In this document: positions 26,216-36,359 of the stretch, in pieces
Layout: the number at the start of each line of letters is the position of its first letter
Numbering within the stretch: position 1 is the first letter of the stretch
NCBI RefSeq assembly: GCF_001653565.1
Contig: NZ_LYPB01000035.1
Coordinates: 1-41,416, forward strand
Length of the DNA: 41,416 bases
Direction of reading: 5' to 3'
DNA from: Paenibacillus oryzisoli
Lineage (GTDB): Bacteria > Bacillota > Bacilli > Paenibacillales > NBRC-103111
Notes under the pieces: model-generated
Database searches by the model: none
Told to the model about the DNA's origin: nothing
The model's input: only the letters and a program-made list of their open reading frames with translations
Position numbers and translations under genes: made by a program

Positions 26216-26344
26216 TAGGTAACCTCACTCATTTCTTAGGGACTGTAGGGCAAATATGGAACTATTTTACCACATAAGGAAGATAAAGTTTTCGATACCC
26301 CCAAAAATGTACTTATTGTCCATAAAACCTACATCACTCGGGGT

Positions 26345-26395
26345 CCCCACAAAGTAATCGGACTTTGCTTCGAAGCTTATCGTCACTTTGTGGGG
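26345..26395. repeat. Long inverted repeat in the intergenic gap
   Basis: CCCCACAAAGT (26345-26355) and ACTTTGTGGGG (26385-26395) are perfect 11-bp arms. The 29-base centre contains its own inverted repeat GCTTCGAAGC. There is no T-run directly behind, so it resembles a REP/BIME-like extragenic palindrome rather than a terminator. It lies between the divergent M42 and MBL genes, where a terminator would not be needed. Confidence 0.75.
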
Positions 26396-26488
26396 TGGGA
26401 TAGCGGTTACTCATCCATGATTGGCTTCGATAAGGTTTTTTTCACCACAGTCTAATAAAGAACACTCAGACAAATGCACAGATGCCTA

Positions 26489-26525
26489 TTTACAAAACTA
26501 ATGATATTAGTTATTATACTAATAT
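26489..26525 (+). promoter_or_regulatory. Promoter overlapped by two interlocking palindromes (TetR-type operator)
   Basis: TTTACA (26489-26494) and TATTAT (26512-26517) with a 17-base spacer form a promoter. ACTAAT-GAT-ATTAGT (26497-26511) and ATATTAGT-TATTAT-ACTAATAT (26504-26525) share a half-site and cover the spacer and -10. This is a plausible autoregulatory operator for the TetR gene in the same operon. Confidence 0.75.
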
Positions 26526-26549
26526 AAATAGTTAATGGAGGCGTTGAAT

Positions 26550-27275
26550 ATGAAAATAACGCAAATCGGACACCTGTATCAGCTGGCTTTTATGCCGAGA
26601 TTTTTTCCAGTAAATTGTTACTTGGTGGAGGAAGAATCCGAATTAACCTTGATTGATGCGGCTTTACCATTCAGTGTGAAAGGTATTCTGCAGGCAGCGA
26701 AGCAAATTGGGAAGCCGATTACCCGTATCGTTCTAACACATGCGCACGGGGATCATATTGGTGCACTTGACGGTTTGAAAAAAGAATTGCCTCATGCCCA
26801 AGTATACATCTCTAGAAGGGATGCGAAGTTGTTGGCAGGCAACGTGGAATTGGAGCCGGATGAGCTTCAAACTCCGATTAAAGGTGGCATTCCCAAAGGA
26901 ATTCAGACGAAACCTGATGTGCTGTTGGCTGACGGGGATCGGATCGGTTCATTGCAAGCATTCGCTGCCCCTGGTCATACACCAGGCTCCATGGCTTTCC
27001 TCGATGTGCGGAGCCGTGCGTTGATTGCCGGAGATGCTTTTCAGGTAAGGGGCGGGGTAGCGGTATCTGGTGTGGTCAAATGGAAGTTCCCGTTCCCGGC
27101 GATGGCGACGTGGAGTAAGGAAGCTTCCTTGTCGAGTGCACGCAGATTGAGGGAACTAGCGCCAAGCTTATTGGCAATCGGACATGGACGCATGATTGAG
27201 CAACCGGCAGTGGTGCTGGATGCAGCACTGGAAGAGGCAACAGCGAAATTCCAAAGCGCAACAGCGACAATTTAG
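26550..27275 (+). CDS. MBL-fold metallo-hydrolase
   Basis: A 241-residue metallo-beta-lactamase-fold hydrolase. Metal motif THAHGDH at 63-69, PGHTPGS and AGDAF further on, and a late IGHGR. The family includes lactonases, glyoxalase II and other esterases; the exact substrate is unknown. The ATG at 26550 has GGAGG eight bases upstream; an ATG five codons earlier overlaps that site. It is followed after 23 bases by a TetR gene, so the regulator and the enzyme form an operon. Confidence 0.92.
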   Translation: MKITQIGHLYQLAFMPRFFPVNCYLVEEESELTLIDAALPFSVKGILQAAKQIGKPITRIVLTHAHGDHIGALDGLKKELPHAQVYISRRDAKLLAGNVELEPDELQTPIKGGIPKGIQTKPDVLLADGDRIGSLQAFAAPGHTPGSMAFLDVRSRALIAGDAFQVRGGVAVSGVVKWKFPFPAMATWSKEASLSSARRLRELAPSLLAIGHGRMIEQPAVVLDAALEEATAKFQSATATI

Positions 27276-27298
27276 TATAAAGGGGCACAGGGCACATA

Positions 27299-27877
27299 AT
27301 GGCTACTCGACAAGGATTAGATGCAGAAACGGTCTTGCAAGCGGCGATAGAACTTGCAGATCAACACGGAATTGAGCAGCTTTCATTAGCTGCACTGGCG
27401 TCCAAACTAACGATCAAAACACCTTCCCTTTACAATCATATCAAAGGCTTGCCTGATCTGCGAAAGCAGCTTTCTAAGCGAGGTCTTCTCCTCGTGAAAG
27501 AAGCGATGATCGAAGCCGTGATTGGTAAAGCGGAGGACGAAGCCTTGCTGGCTGCGGGTGTAGCTTATGTGGATTTCGCTCGGAAGCAGCCAGGGTTGTA
27601 CGAAGCGATCTCCGCGCTGCCCGATTATGAAGATCCTGAGTTGAAAGAGGTCGGTGCAGGGGTTGTGAGTTTCCTGCTTCGTATCCTTGCACCTTACCGA
27701 CTTAGTGAAGAAGATGCCCTGCATGTGGTGCGCGGCTTTCGGAGCATGGTGCATGGCTTCGCCTCACTCGAGCACCAGAATGGTTTCCGCATGGGTCTAG
27801 ATCGGGATGAGAGCTTGCGTCGATTGTTACAGACGTATTTGCGTGGGTTGCGTTGGGATGCAGGGCGTGCCACTTAG
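27299..27877 (+). CDS. TetR/AcrR-family regulator with WHG-type C-terminal domain
   Basis: A 192-residue regulator. The N-terminal helix-turn-helix (LSLAALASKLTIKTPSLYNHI) is typical of TetR proteins. The C-terminal part (VVRGFRSMVHGFASLEHQNGF) matches the WHG domain. AAAGGGG lies upstream of the ATG. It follows the MBL gene in one operon and probably binds the palindromes at 26497-26525, responding to a small molecule that the hydrolase degrades. Confidence 0.92.
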   Translation: MATRQGLDAETVLQAAIELADQHGIEQLSLAALASKLTIKTPSLYNHIKGLPDLRKQLSKRGLLLVKEAMIEAVIGKAEDEALLAAGVAYVDFARKQPGLYEAISALPDYEDPELKEVGAGVVSFLLRILAPYRLSEEDALHVVRGFRSMVHGFASLEHQNGFRMGLDRDESLRRLLQTYLRGLRWDAGRAT

Positions 27878-27935
27878 AGAATACTCAGTTACTTCTCAGT
27901 TTGGCAGAAAAGCAGCGAGCCCGTACGGATAGGAT

Positions 27936-28140
27936 AACTAAATGGAAAACATGAAAACATACAGTTAATGTGGCCGTAAATCATTAAATCGAACGATTAG
28001 ATGGATAAAGTACAGTTATAATCGCCAGATTTGGTGAATCTGGCGATTTGGGATGAAATTACCTACAGGAAATCCATCTATTCTCGTTTTCGGGAGATAA
28101 TCAGCCTAATTAACACCATAAAATCCATTTAAATTAGTTG
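27936..28140. repeat. AT-rich dispersed intergenic repeat, copy C
   Basis: It holds ATGGAAAACATGAAAACATACAGTTAA-like and ATGGATAAAGTACAGTTATAA-like words and ACCTACAGGAAATCCATCTATTC, related to copies A, B and D. Inside it, AATCGCCAGATT (28020-28031) and AATCTGGCGATT (28037-28048) form a perfect 12-bp hairpin with a five-base loop. Confidence 0.6.
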
Positions 28141-28265
28141 AGAAGCGTCGGGGCTGCTGCGAGGGATGATTGGGTTGTGGAAGTAGTGGAGGAAGTAGAG
28201 TGTTGGTAGAAGCATATGTAGTATACAGCGAACAAACGGTATATGTGAGTTTATGGCGGTCGAAT

Positions 28266-28306
28266 AAAGCGCAAGTGTGTCCTGTTGGGGGCCGCTTGCG
28301 CTTTTT
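28266..28306 (+). terminator. Orphan terminator
   Basis: AAAGCGCAAG pairs with CTTGCGCTTT, with further GC pairs inside, then TTTTTTG. It lies about 390 bases after the TetR gene and no gene ends near it; it may end a long 3' region or an unannotated small RNA. Confidence 0.7.
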
Positions 28307-28390
28307 TGCTTATGGATGCTTTGGCGCGGGCAAGGCGATGCGCTCTACTCGTGTTAATCCGCAACCTAATTTCTGAAGTTGTTGAGTTCT

Positions 28391-29080
28391 CTACACTTGC
28401 AACGGTTTCTCACACGCATCCACCGGCAGGCCGGAATCTACGAGACCTGTATCGATGGCGCGCCATAAGTAGAGGGAAGCGAAGCTGCGATAAGGCGCCC
28501 AGCCTTCGGCGGCGAGGGATAAGTAGTTTTTATCTGGGCGCTCGGGAAGCGCATGCAGCCAACGGGCAGCACGCTGCAGACCAGCATCGCCGAGCGACAG
28601 AATATCAGGCCGGCCTAGGGCGAAGATAAGGAACATTTCAGCAGTCCAGATGCCGATTCCTTTGACACTCGTGAGCTGCTTCAAAAGTTCTGTGGTATCT
28701 ACATCTTGCAGTTGATCAAGCATAACTTCACGGCTCAATACTTTGGTGCTAAGGTCGCGGATGTAGCGGATTTTGGGATAGGAGACTCCGCATTGGCGGA
28801 TGGCTTCCTCGTCTGTGGTTAGAACGTCCTCTGGTGTAATGGAAGGGATGAGTTGTTGGACTCTCGTTTTGATCGTTAATGCTGCTTTGGCTGAGAGTTG
28901 CTGAGAAATGATCGACATAACGAGAGATTCGTAGGGGCGAGAGCTCGGTGTAAGTGTAAGCTCACCAATGAGCTCGATTAATCTAGCTAATTTCGGGTCA
29001 GTTTGAGATAAGGCGATAATGGCAGGGTGCTGGTTATGAAGTGTAATGACAGTAGTAGGCATGGTAGGCTGCTGGTGCAT
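28391..29080 (-). CDS. alkA: DNA-3-methyladenine glycosylase (AlkA type)
   Basis: A 229-residue base-excision repair enzyme of the HhH-GPD superfamily. The helix-hairpin-helix LTSVKGIGIWTAEMFL is at 136-151 and the catalytic Asp is D165 (LSLGDAGLQR). There are no C-terminal cysteines for an Fe-S cluster, which fits AlkA rather than EndoIII. It removes alkylated purines. Shorter than E. coli AlkA because the N-terminal beta domain is missing, as is usual in Bacillales. ATG with GAGGAGG seven bases upstream. Divergent from the TetM-like gene. Confidence 0.9.
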   Translation of the reverse strand: MHQQPTMPTTVITLHNQHPAIIALSQTDPKLARLIELIGELTLTPSSRPYESLVMSIISQQLSAKAALTIKTRVQQLIPSITPEDVLTTDEEAIRQCGVSYPKIRYIRDLSTKVLSREVMLDQLQDVDTTELLKQLTSVKGIGIWTAEMFLIFALGRPDILSLGDAGLQRAARWLHALPERPDKNYLSLAAEGWAPYRSFASLYLWRAIDTGLVDSGLPVDACEKPLQV

Positions 29081-29228
29081 AATGAATCCTCCTCAGAACA
29101 AATCAGGTTCAAACGACGCATGCTCGCTGCATAGTCTCTCAAGAAGAGAGAGGTGGATGGCTTATCCAAAGTGTCTCTCATTGAGTATAATGGAAGAAAG
29201 AATGAATGCCAAAGGGGCCGGAGCAGGA

Positions 29229-31229
29229 ATGACAGAGGAGAAACGCATAGCGTCGAGAAGGAATGTGGGGATATTCGCGCACGTTGATGCAGGGAAGACG
29301 ACAACGACGGAACATTTGCTATATGTAAGCGGTCGTATTCGTGCACTAGGCAGTGTAGATAGCGGCACGGCACAGACGGATTCACTAGATGTGGAGCGTG
29401 AGCGGGGAATATCGGTGCGAAGCGCAACGACAAGTCTAGTGTGGCAAAATACTTGGATTAACCTGGTAGATACACCAGGTCATGTCGACTTTTTGTCGGA
29501 GGTGGAGCGCTCCTTACGCGTGATGGACGGAGCGATTCTGATTATCTCCGCTGTGGAGGGCGTGCAGTCGCAGACGGAAATGATCTGGCATGCGCTCCAA
29601 TCGCTTAGAATTCCAACGCTGCTATATATGAACAAATTAGACCGTGTCGGGGCTGATCCTGAACGCGTCCTGCAAGAGATTCATAAGCAGCTCACGGGGA
29701 TGGCGGTGCCGATCTATGCGCCGCTGGGCCTAGAGGACACGTTCCGCGGCGCGCAGAACGTGCTGATTGACGCGCCGCCCGCAGTAGGCGCGCCACAGGG
29801 ATTCGACCTCGCGGCCGCGGTCGAAAAGCTCTCCGAGCTCGATGAGCCGATGCTCACGAGCTACATCGAAGGTGCGCCCATCTCGGCGCACGAAGTTAAA
29901 GCCACCCTGCAGCGGTATACGCGGCAGGCAGAGGCTTTCCCTTTGCTGGTCGGCGCCTCCAGCAAAGCCATCGGAATCGAGGAGCTGTTAGCAGCAATCC
30001 TCGATTACTTGCCTGAGCCGCGCGGCGATGCGCAGCAGCCGCTGTCGGCTGTGGTCTTCAAGGTCGAGCGCGACAAGACTATGGGGCGCATGGCGTACGT
30101 CCGCCTCTACGAGGGGACGATTCGTAACCGGGACACCGTCGTCAACGCCACGCAAGGCGTGGAGGAGAAGGTGACCCAGATTCGCCGCATCGACGGGCGC
30201 AAAGCCGAAGATCTCGGCGTTGTCACGGCTGGCGACATCGCGGCCGTCTGCGGCTTAACGCAGGTGCGGATCGGCGATCTGCTCGGTCGGCCGGACAGCG
30301 TGCCGTCTGCGCCGCGCATGGCAGTGCCGCTGCTGACCGTGCAGGTGCACGCCGAGAGCGACGCGCAGTACCCTGTGCTCGTCGCAGCCTTGCAGGAGCT
30401 CACGGACGAGGATCCACTGCTCGATCTGCAATGGCTGCAGGATGAGCGTGAGCTGCACGTCAAGGTCATGGGAGCGATCCAGCTCGAGATTCTGACGAGT
30501 CTCTTGAGCTCGCGCTTCGGCCTAGCGGTAAGGTTCGACCAACCTTCCGTCATCTACAAAGAAACGCCTTCGCAAACCGGCGAAGGCTTCATTGCCTATA
30601 CGATGCCCAAGCCTTGCTGGGCGATCTTACGGTTTCGCATCGAGCCTGGAGCGCCGGGCAGCGGGCTCGTGTATGAGTCTCAGGTACGCGGCGAGCAACT
30701 GCTCCTGCAGTACCAGAATGAAGTAGCGCGCCGCGTGCCTGAGGCGCTGCAACAGGGGCTGCTCGGTTGGGAAGTCACCGATATCAAGGTGACGCTCCTC
30801 GAGGGTGAGCATCACGTGTGGCACACGCATCCGCTTGATTTTGCCGTAGCGACGCCAATGGGCATCATGCAAGGCCTCGCCCAAACGGGTACGACGCTGC
30901 TTGAGCCGATGCTCCAGGTACGCATTACCGTGCCGGAAGAGTTCGGTGGCAAGGTGCTGAGCGACCTTGTGCAGATGCGGGCGACCTTCGATGCGCCTAG
31001 CATCGCGGGAGGGCGCTTCGTCCTTGAGGGGCGGCTGCCAGTAGCGACGTCCCTTGAATATCCCGTGAAGCTAAGCGCGATGTCAGGCGGCCGCGGCGTG
31101 ATTACGTCATCTTTTGCAGGCTATCAGCCAAGTCCGCCAGATGTCCATGCAGAGCGTAAACGGCGCGGCGTTAACCCGCTCGATCAGTCGAAGTATATTT
31201 TGGCCGTACGCAAGGCCTTGGTCAATTAA
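29229..31229 (+). CDS. TetM/TetO-like ribosomal-protection GTPase
   Basis: A 666-residue EF-G-like GTPase. G-domain motifs: AHVDAGKTTTTE (G1), ERGISV (G2), DTPGHVDF (G3) and NKLD (G4). The rest matches domains II to V of the tetracycline ribosomal-protection family, which removes tetracycline from the ribosome. True resistance genes are about 640 residues; this is a chromosomal paralogue and may act on another ligand or on stalled ribosomes. The ATG at 29229 with GGAG five bases upstream is preferred; earlier in-frame Met codons at 29190-29202 overlap or adjoin a TATAAT (29186-29191). The middle part is noticeably more GC-rich than the ends. Confidence 0.85.
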   Translation: MTEEKRIASRRNVGIFAHVDAGKTTTTEHLLYVSGRIRALGSVDSGTAQTDSLDVERERGISVRSATTSLVWQNTWINLVDTPGHVDFLSEVERSLRVMDGAILIISAVEGVQSQTEMIWHALQSLRIPTLLYMNKLDRVGADPERVLQEIHKQLTGMAVPIYAPLGLEDTFRGAQNVLIDAPPAVGAPQGFDLAAAVEKLSELDEPMLTSYIEGAPISAHEVKATLQRYTRQAEAFPLLVGASSKAIGIEELLAAILDYLPEPRGDAQQPLSAVVFKVERDKTMGRMAYVRLYEGTIRNRDTVVNATQGVEEKVTQIRRIDGRKAEDLGVVTAGDIAAVCGLTQVRIGDLLGRPDSVPSAPRMAVPLLTVQVHAESDAQYPVLVAALQELTDEDPLLDLQWLQDERELHVKVMGAIQLEILTSLLSSRFGLAVRFDQPSVIYKETPSQTGEGFIAYTMPKPCWAILRFRIEPGAPGSGLVYESQVRGEQLLLQYQNEVARRVPEALQQGLLGWEVTDIKVTLLEGEHHVWHTHPLDFAVATPMGIMQGLAQTGTTLLEPMLQVRITVPEEFGGKVLSDLVQMRATFDAPSIAGGRFVLEGRLPVATSLEYPVKLSAMSGGRGVITSSFAGYQPSPPDVHAERKRRGVNPLDQSKYILAVRKALVN

Positions 31230-31252
31230 GCGAAGGGTCCAGCCATCGACCA

Positions 31253-31282
31253 TTGACACAGCGTCCCCTCTTTCAGTAGAAT
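31253..31282 (+). promoter_or_regulatory. Promoter of the glpP-glpK operon
   Basis: TTGACA (31253-31258) and TAGAAT (31277-31282), 18 bases apart. The leader that follows includes a terminator. Confidence 0.75.
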
Positions 31283-31312
31283 ACAAGTAAGTTAATATCA
31301 TGTGACGGAGAA

Positions 31313-31373
31313 CTGGAGACTCACTCGGATTGCCCTTTGAATAAGAGAAGGCAAATCTTGGTGAGTCTTTTTT
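31313..31373 (+). promoter_or_regulatory. GlpP-type leader terminator 1 (glpP-glpK)
   Basis: The word CTGGAGACT (31313-31321) opens a hairpin: GACTCAC (31318-31324) with GTGAGTC (31361-31367), inner GGATTGCC with GGCAAATC, then TTTTTT. The same word heads the glpD leader at 33542. In B. subtilis, GlpP with glycerol-3-phosphate prevents termination at such hairpins. Confidence 0.85.
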
Positions 31374-31412
31374 CATGGAAATAGAGACGTTCAGGAAATC
31401 GAGGTGAAGCGC

Positions 31413-33499
<2,087 letters not shown>

Positions 33500-33541
33500 A
33501 GGCATATAGTGATATACTACATCTAACAAGTTCATACTCGG

Positions 33542-33607
33542 TTGGAGACTAGGAGAAACCACAGCGGACCTAAACGTGCAAACGTGTTAGGTAGGTTGTG
33601 GTTTTTT
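33542..33607 (+). promoter_or_regulatory. GlpP-type leader terminator 2 (glpD)
   Basis: TTGGAGACT (33542-33550) is followed by AAACCACA...TTGTGGTT with inner ACCTAA/TTAGGT pairing and then TTTTTT. Both leaders share the TGGAGACT word and the position before a terminator stem, a convincing sign of GlpP control. A weak promoter (TTTAAA, TATACT) lies at about 33490-33518 in the glpK end. Confidence 0.85.
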
Positions 33608-33634
33608 CATATTCAGAAAAAGGGAGAGATTCGC

Positions 33635-35380
33635 ATGACAACAGGACAAATGGAAGCTGGACAACATAAAAACGCAAGCAATAAAACATTTAGCGGATTG
33701 CAAAGAAAAGAAACACTGGAAGCGATGGCGCAGCAACAGTTCGATGTGATTGTAATCGGTGGAGGAATTACCGGCGCGGGTATTGCGCTGGATGCACAGA
33801 GTCGCGGGCTTCGCACGGCGTTGATTGAAATGCAGGACTTTGCTTCAGGGACGTCGAGTCGTTCGACCAAATTGGTGCATGGTGGTCTGCGATATTTGAA
33901 GCAGCTGGATGTAAAAGTAGTAGCCGAAGTCGGCAAGGAACGTGCGATTGTCTATGAAAATGGTCCTCATGTGACGACGCCGGAGTGGATGCTGTTGCCT
34001 TTCTATAAAGGGGGTACGTTCGGCAAACTGTCCACATCGCTCGGGCTGCGTGTGTATGATTTCTTGGCCGGGGTCAAACGTTCGGAACGTCGTAAGATGT
34101 TCAGTCCTGACGTGACTTTGCAGCATGAGCCTCTGCTCAAAAAGAAGGATCTTAGAGGCGGCGGCTACTATGTGGAGTATCGTACGGATGATGCGCGGTT
34201 AACGATTGAGGTTATGAAAAAAGCAGTGGAACTCGGCGCGATGGCGGTGAACTATGCCAAGGTCGAGGAACTGATCGTGAAAGACGGTACCTTGGTTGGG
34301 GTACGGGTTGTGGATCAGTTGGCTGGCGGAACAGTAGGGAAAGATTCGAGTGATCCCTCGGCCTCTTACGCGCTCTATGCGAGCAAAATCGTCAATGCGG
34401 CTGGACCGTGGGTGGATACCCTTCGCGAAATGGACCATTCGAAACAGGGCAAAACGTTGCATTTGACCAAAGGGGTGCATTTGGTTTTTGATCAGAGCCG
34501 GTTCCCGCTGGGGCAGGCGATCTATTTCGATACGCCGGACGGACGTATGGTGTTTGCGATCCCACGCGATGGCAAAACCTATGTCGGCACGACCGACACG
34601 AACTACAAAGGGGATATTGCCAATCCCCGTATTACTATGGCTGATCGCGCCTACGTGCTGCGCGCCGCGAATGAGATGTTTCCGTCCCTCGGGTTGATGG
34701 AGGCCGACGTTGAATCGAGCTGGACCGGGCTGCGCCCGCTGATCCATCAGGAGGGCAAGGACCCTTCCGAGATTTCGCGTCGCGACGAAATCTTCATCTC
34801 GGGTTCCGGCCTCATTTCGATGGCCGGGGGCAAGCTGACCGGCTACCGCAAAATGGCGGAGTCGGTCGTGAACCAGATCGCCGCCATGCTGGTGGCGGAG
34901 GGCAAGGTCTCGGCGGAGCTCCCGCCGAGCCGCACGAAGACGCTGCCGATATCCGGCGGCGATGTGGGCGGATCCGCGCAGCTGGCGCCGTTCTTGCGCA
35001 GCAGGGTCAGCCAAGGCCTGCGGCTGGGGCTGACCGAGCCTGAGACGATGCTGCTCGCGCAGCGATACGGGTCCAACGTGGACACCGTATTCGCGCTGCT
35101 GGAGCAGTACAGGGATGAGGCCGCACGGCGGGGCATGCCTGCCGCGGTGCTCGCTGCGCTCGTGTACGCGATAGAGCGCGAGATGGTCGTGAAGCCGGCG
35201 GATTTCTTCATCCGCCGCACGGGCGCCCTCTTCTTCGACATCGCGTGGGCAAGGCAGTGGAAGGCTGCGGCAACGGCCTTCCTGGCGGAGCGCTTCCGTT
35301 GGAGCGAAGCGCAGACAGCAGCTTACACGGCTGAGCTGGATCAGCTGCTCCATGAGGCGGTTCATCCGTTGGAGGCATAG
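33635..35380 (+). CDS. glpD: Aerobic glycerol-3-phosphate dehydrogenase
   Basis: A 581-residue FAD enzyme: N-terminal dinucleotide-binding VIVIGGGITGAGIALDA, then SRSTKLVHGGLRYLKQ, HLTKGVHLVFDQ, VGTTDTNYKGD and GGKLTGYRKMAE. It oxidises glycerol-3-phosphate to dihydroxyacetone phosphate at the membrane, feeding electrons to quinone. The ATG at 33635 has GGGAGAG upstream; 31 further open codons are the leader terminator and are not coding. The 3' part is distinctly GC-rich. Confidence 0.97.
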   Translation: MTTGQMEAGQHKNASNKTFSGLQRKETLEAMAQQQFDVIVIGGGITGAGIALDAQSRGLRTALIEMQDFASGTSSRSTKLVHGGLRYLKQLDVKVVAEVGKERAIVYENGPHVTTPEWMLLPFYKGGTFGKLSTSLGLRVYDFLAGVKRSERRKMFSPDVTLQHEPLLKKKDLRGGGYYVEYRTDDARLTIEVMKKAVELGAMAVNYAKVEELIVKDGTLVGVRVVDQLAGGTVGKDSSDPSASYALYASKIVNAAGPWVDTLREMDHSKQGKTLHLTKGVHLVFDQSRFPLGQAIYFDTPDGRMVFAIPRDGKTYVGTTDTNYKGDIANPRITMADRAYVLRAANEMFPSLGLMEADVESSWTGLRPLIHQEGKDPSEISRRDEIFISGSGLISMAGGKLTGYRKMAESVVNQIAAMLVAEGKVSAELPPSRTKTLPISGGDVGGSAQLAPFLRSRVSQGLRLGLTEPETMLLAQRYGSNVDTVFALLEQYRDEAARRGMPAAVLAALVYAIEREMVVKPADFFIRRTGALFFDIAWARQWKAAATAFLAERFRWSEAQTAAYTAELDQLLHEAVHPLEA

Positions 35381-35391
35381 AATAAAGGTTG

Positions 35392-35431
35392 GAGAAAAGT
35401 CTTACGTAACTTGTTACGTAAGACTTTTCTC
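35392..35431. terminator. 19-bp perfect inverted repeat, bidirectional terminator
   Basis: GAGAAAAGTCTTACGTAAC (35392-35410) and GTTACGTAAGACTTTTCTC (35413-35431) pair perfectly around a two-base loop. It separates glpD from the convergent Uma2 gene. Confidence 0.85.
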
Positions 35432-35468
35432 TATATTTGTTACTAAGCACAAGGGTTGACTGTACGGC

Positions 35469-36053
35469 CTAGCTCAGTATCTCTTTAAAAATGTCACTGA
35501 GGACAAATGAGACACAGGGAAACATTGCCGATTCCACCCTATTGTCACCTTCGAATAGATGTTGGAGCACGTACAGTTCGCTGTTATCGTGCCGATACCG
35601 CTCTAACGTACGAGATTCCGTATCAATGATCCAATATTCCTGTACGCCATGTTTCGCATAGGATTTCATCTTAATCACCTTATCCCTGTTGCGGGAGCCC
35701 GGAGAGAGAATTTCCACAACGAGATCTGGCGGCCCTTCAATTCCTCGGGCTGTCACGATATGTAACCGACTGCGGTGGATCATCAAGATATCCGGTTGGA
35801 GAACAACCGTATCGCTTAAAATGACGTCAAGAGGAGCATGAAAAATCTTATATTCGGATTTGCAAGTTTGTTTTAAGACGAATTCCAGCTCTCCGCTAAC
35901 TTCTTGGTGATTTGTAGAGGGTCCTGGCGACATCATCTCCATAATACCGTCCACAATTTCATAACGCTTCCCATCATCCGGCATCGCTGCATAAACCTCA
36001 TAAGTCACGGGAAATTCCTTGATTCCGTCCATAGCCTTCTTCTTCGTATTCAT
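35469..36053 (-). CDS. Uma2-family PD-(D/E)XK nuclease-fold protein
   Basis: A 194-residue protein of the Uma2/DUF820 family. The nuclease-like core is VVLQPDILMI, then PPDLVVEILSPGSRNRD and a later EYWIIDTESRTLERY. The Asp in QPD and the Glu in VVEILSPG are the usual acidic ligands. The family is often found in Cyanobacteria and other bacteria; its biological role is not established. ATG with GGAGGAG upstream. A terminator-like hairpin lies just ahead of this binding site. Confidence 0.9.
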   Translation of the reverse strand: MNTKKKAMDGIKEFPVTYEVYAAMPDDGKRYEIVDGIMEMMSPGPSTNHQEVSGELEFVLKQTCKSEYKIFHAPLDVILSDTVVLQPDILMIHRSRLHIVTARGIEGPPDLVVEILSPGSRNRDKVIKMKSYAKHGVQEYWIIDTESRTLERYRHDNSELYVLQHLFEGDNRVESAMFPCVSFVLSDIFKEILS

Positions 36054-36075
36054 GTGTTATCCACTCCTCCTAAAC

Positions 36076-36127
36076 AAAAAGCACCCCATCAAAGAAACAC
36101 GCTGTGTGTTTAACTTTGTGAAGTGCT
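36076..36127 (-). promoter_or_regulatory. Terminator-like hairpin upstream of the Uma2 gene
   Basis: On the minus strand AGCAC, CAAAG and AAACAC pair with GTGTTT, CTTTG and GTGCT, then TTTTT. It ends just before the AGGAGGAG binding site of the gene at 36053. No minus-strand gene ends there, so it may be a leader attenuator. On the plus strand it lies before azoR. Confidence 0.65.
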
Positions 36128-36247
36128 TCCTCGAACGCTATGATTTCATTATCGTGTAATACAGTTTCGTTGTCAATGTCATTACTAGAACGTGATTGCT
36201 TCCTGCTGCTTTAGAATGTTGGTTAATTCACAACTGTCTTGGAAGGC

Positions 36248-36318
36248 ATTTACTCTACAATTTATTAATCTTTTGTAAGTAAATATATATTTGAAATTAA
36301 CTAAATAATATGTATAAT
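36248..36318 (+). promoter_or_regulatory. azoR promoter with upstream inverted repeat
   Basis: TTGAAA (36291-36296) and TATAAT (36313-36318) with a 16-base spacer form the promoter. ATTTACTCTACAA (36248-36260) and TTGTAAGTAAAT (36273-36284) form an inverted repeat with one extra base, directly upstream of the -35. The right arm, TTTTGTAAGTAA, resembles the YodB-box half of B. subtilis azoreductase genes as I remember it. Confidence 0.65.
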
Positions 36319-36359
36319 AAAGTGTAATCATTTTTAATACAGAAGGGAAGTTTTGGAAA

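Noticed and set aside
28170..28376. 68-residue plus-strand frame
   Set aside because: It runs through a strong terminator (28266-28306) and shows no protein-like features.
33542..33634. 31-codon N-terminal extension of glpD
   Set aside because: These bases form the leader terminator, and a proper binding site precedes the ATG at 33635.
34199..35365. 388-residue minus-strand frame inside glpD
   Set aside because: Antisense shadow of the GC-rich glpD 3' half, His/Arg/Leu-rich without motifs.
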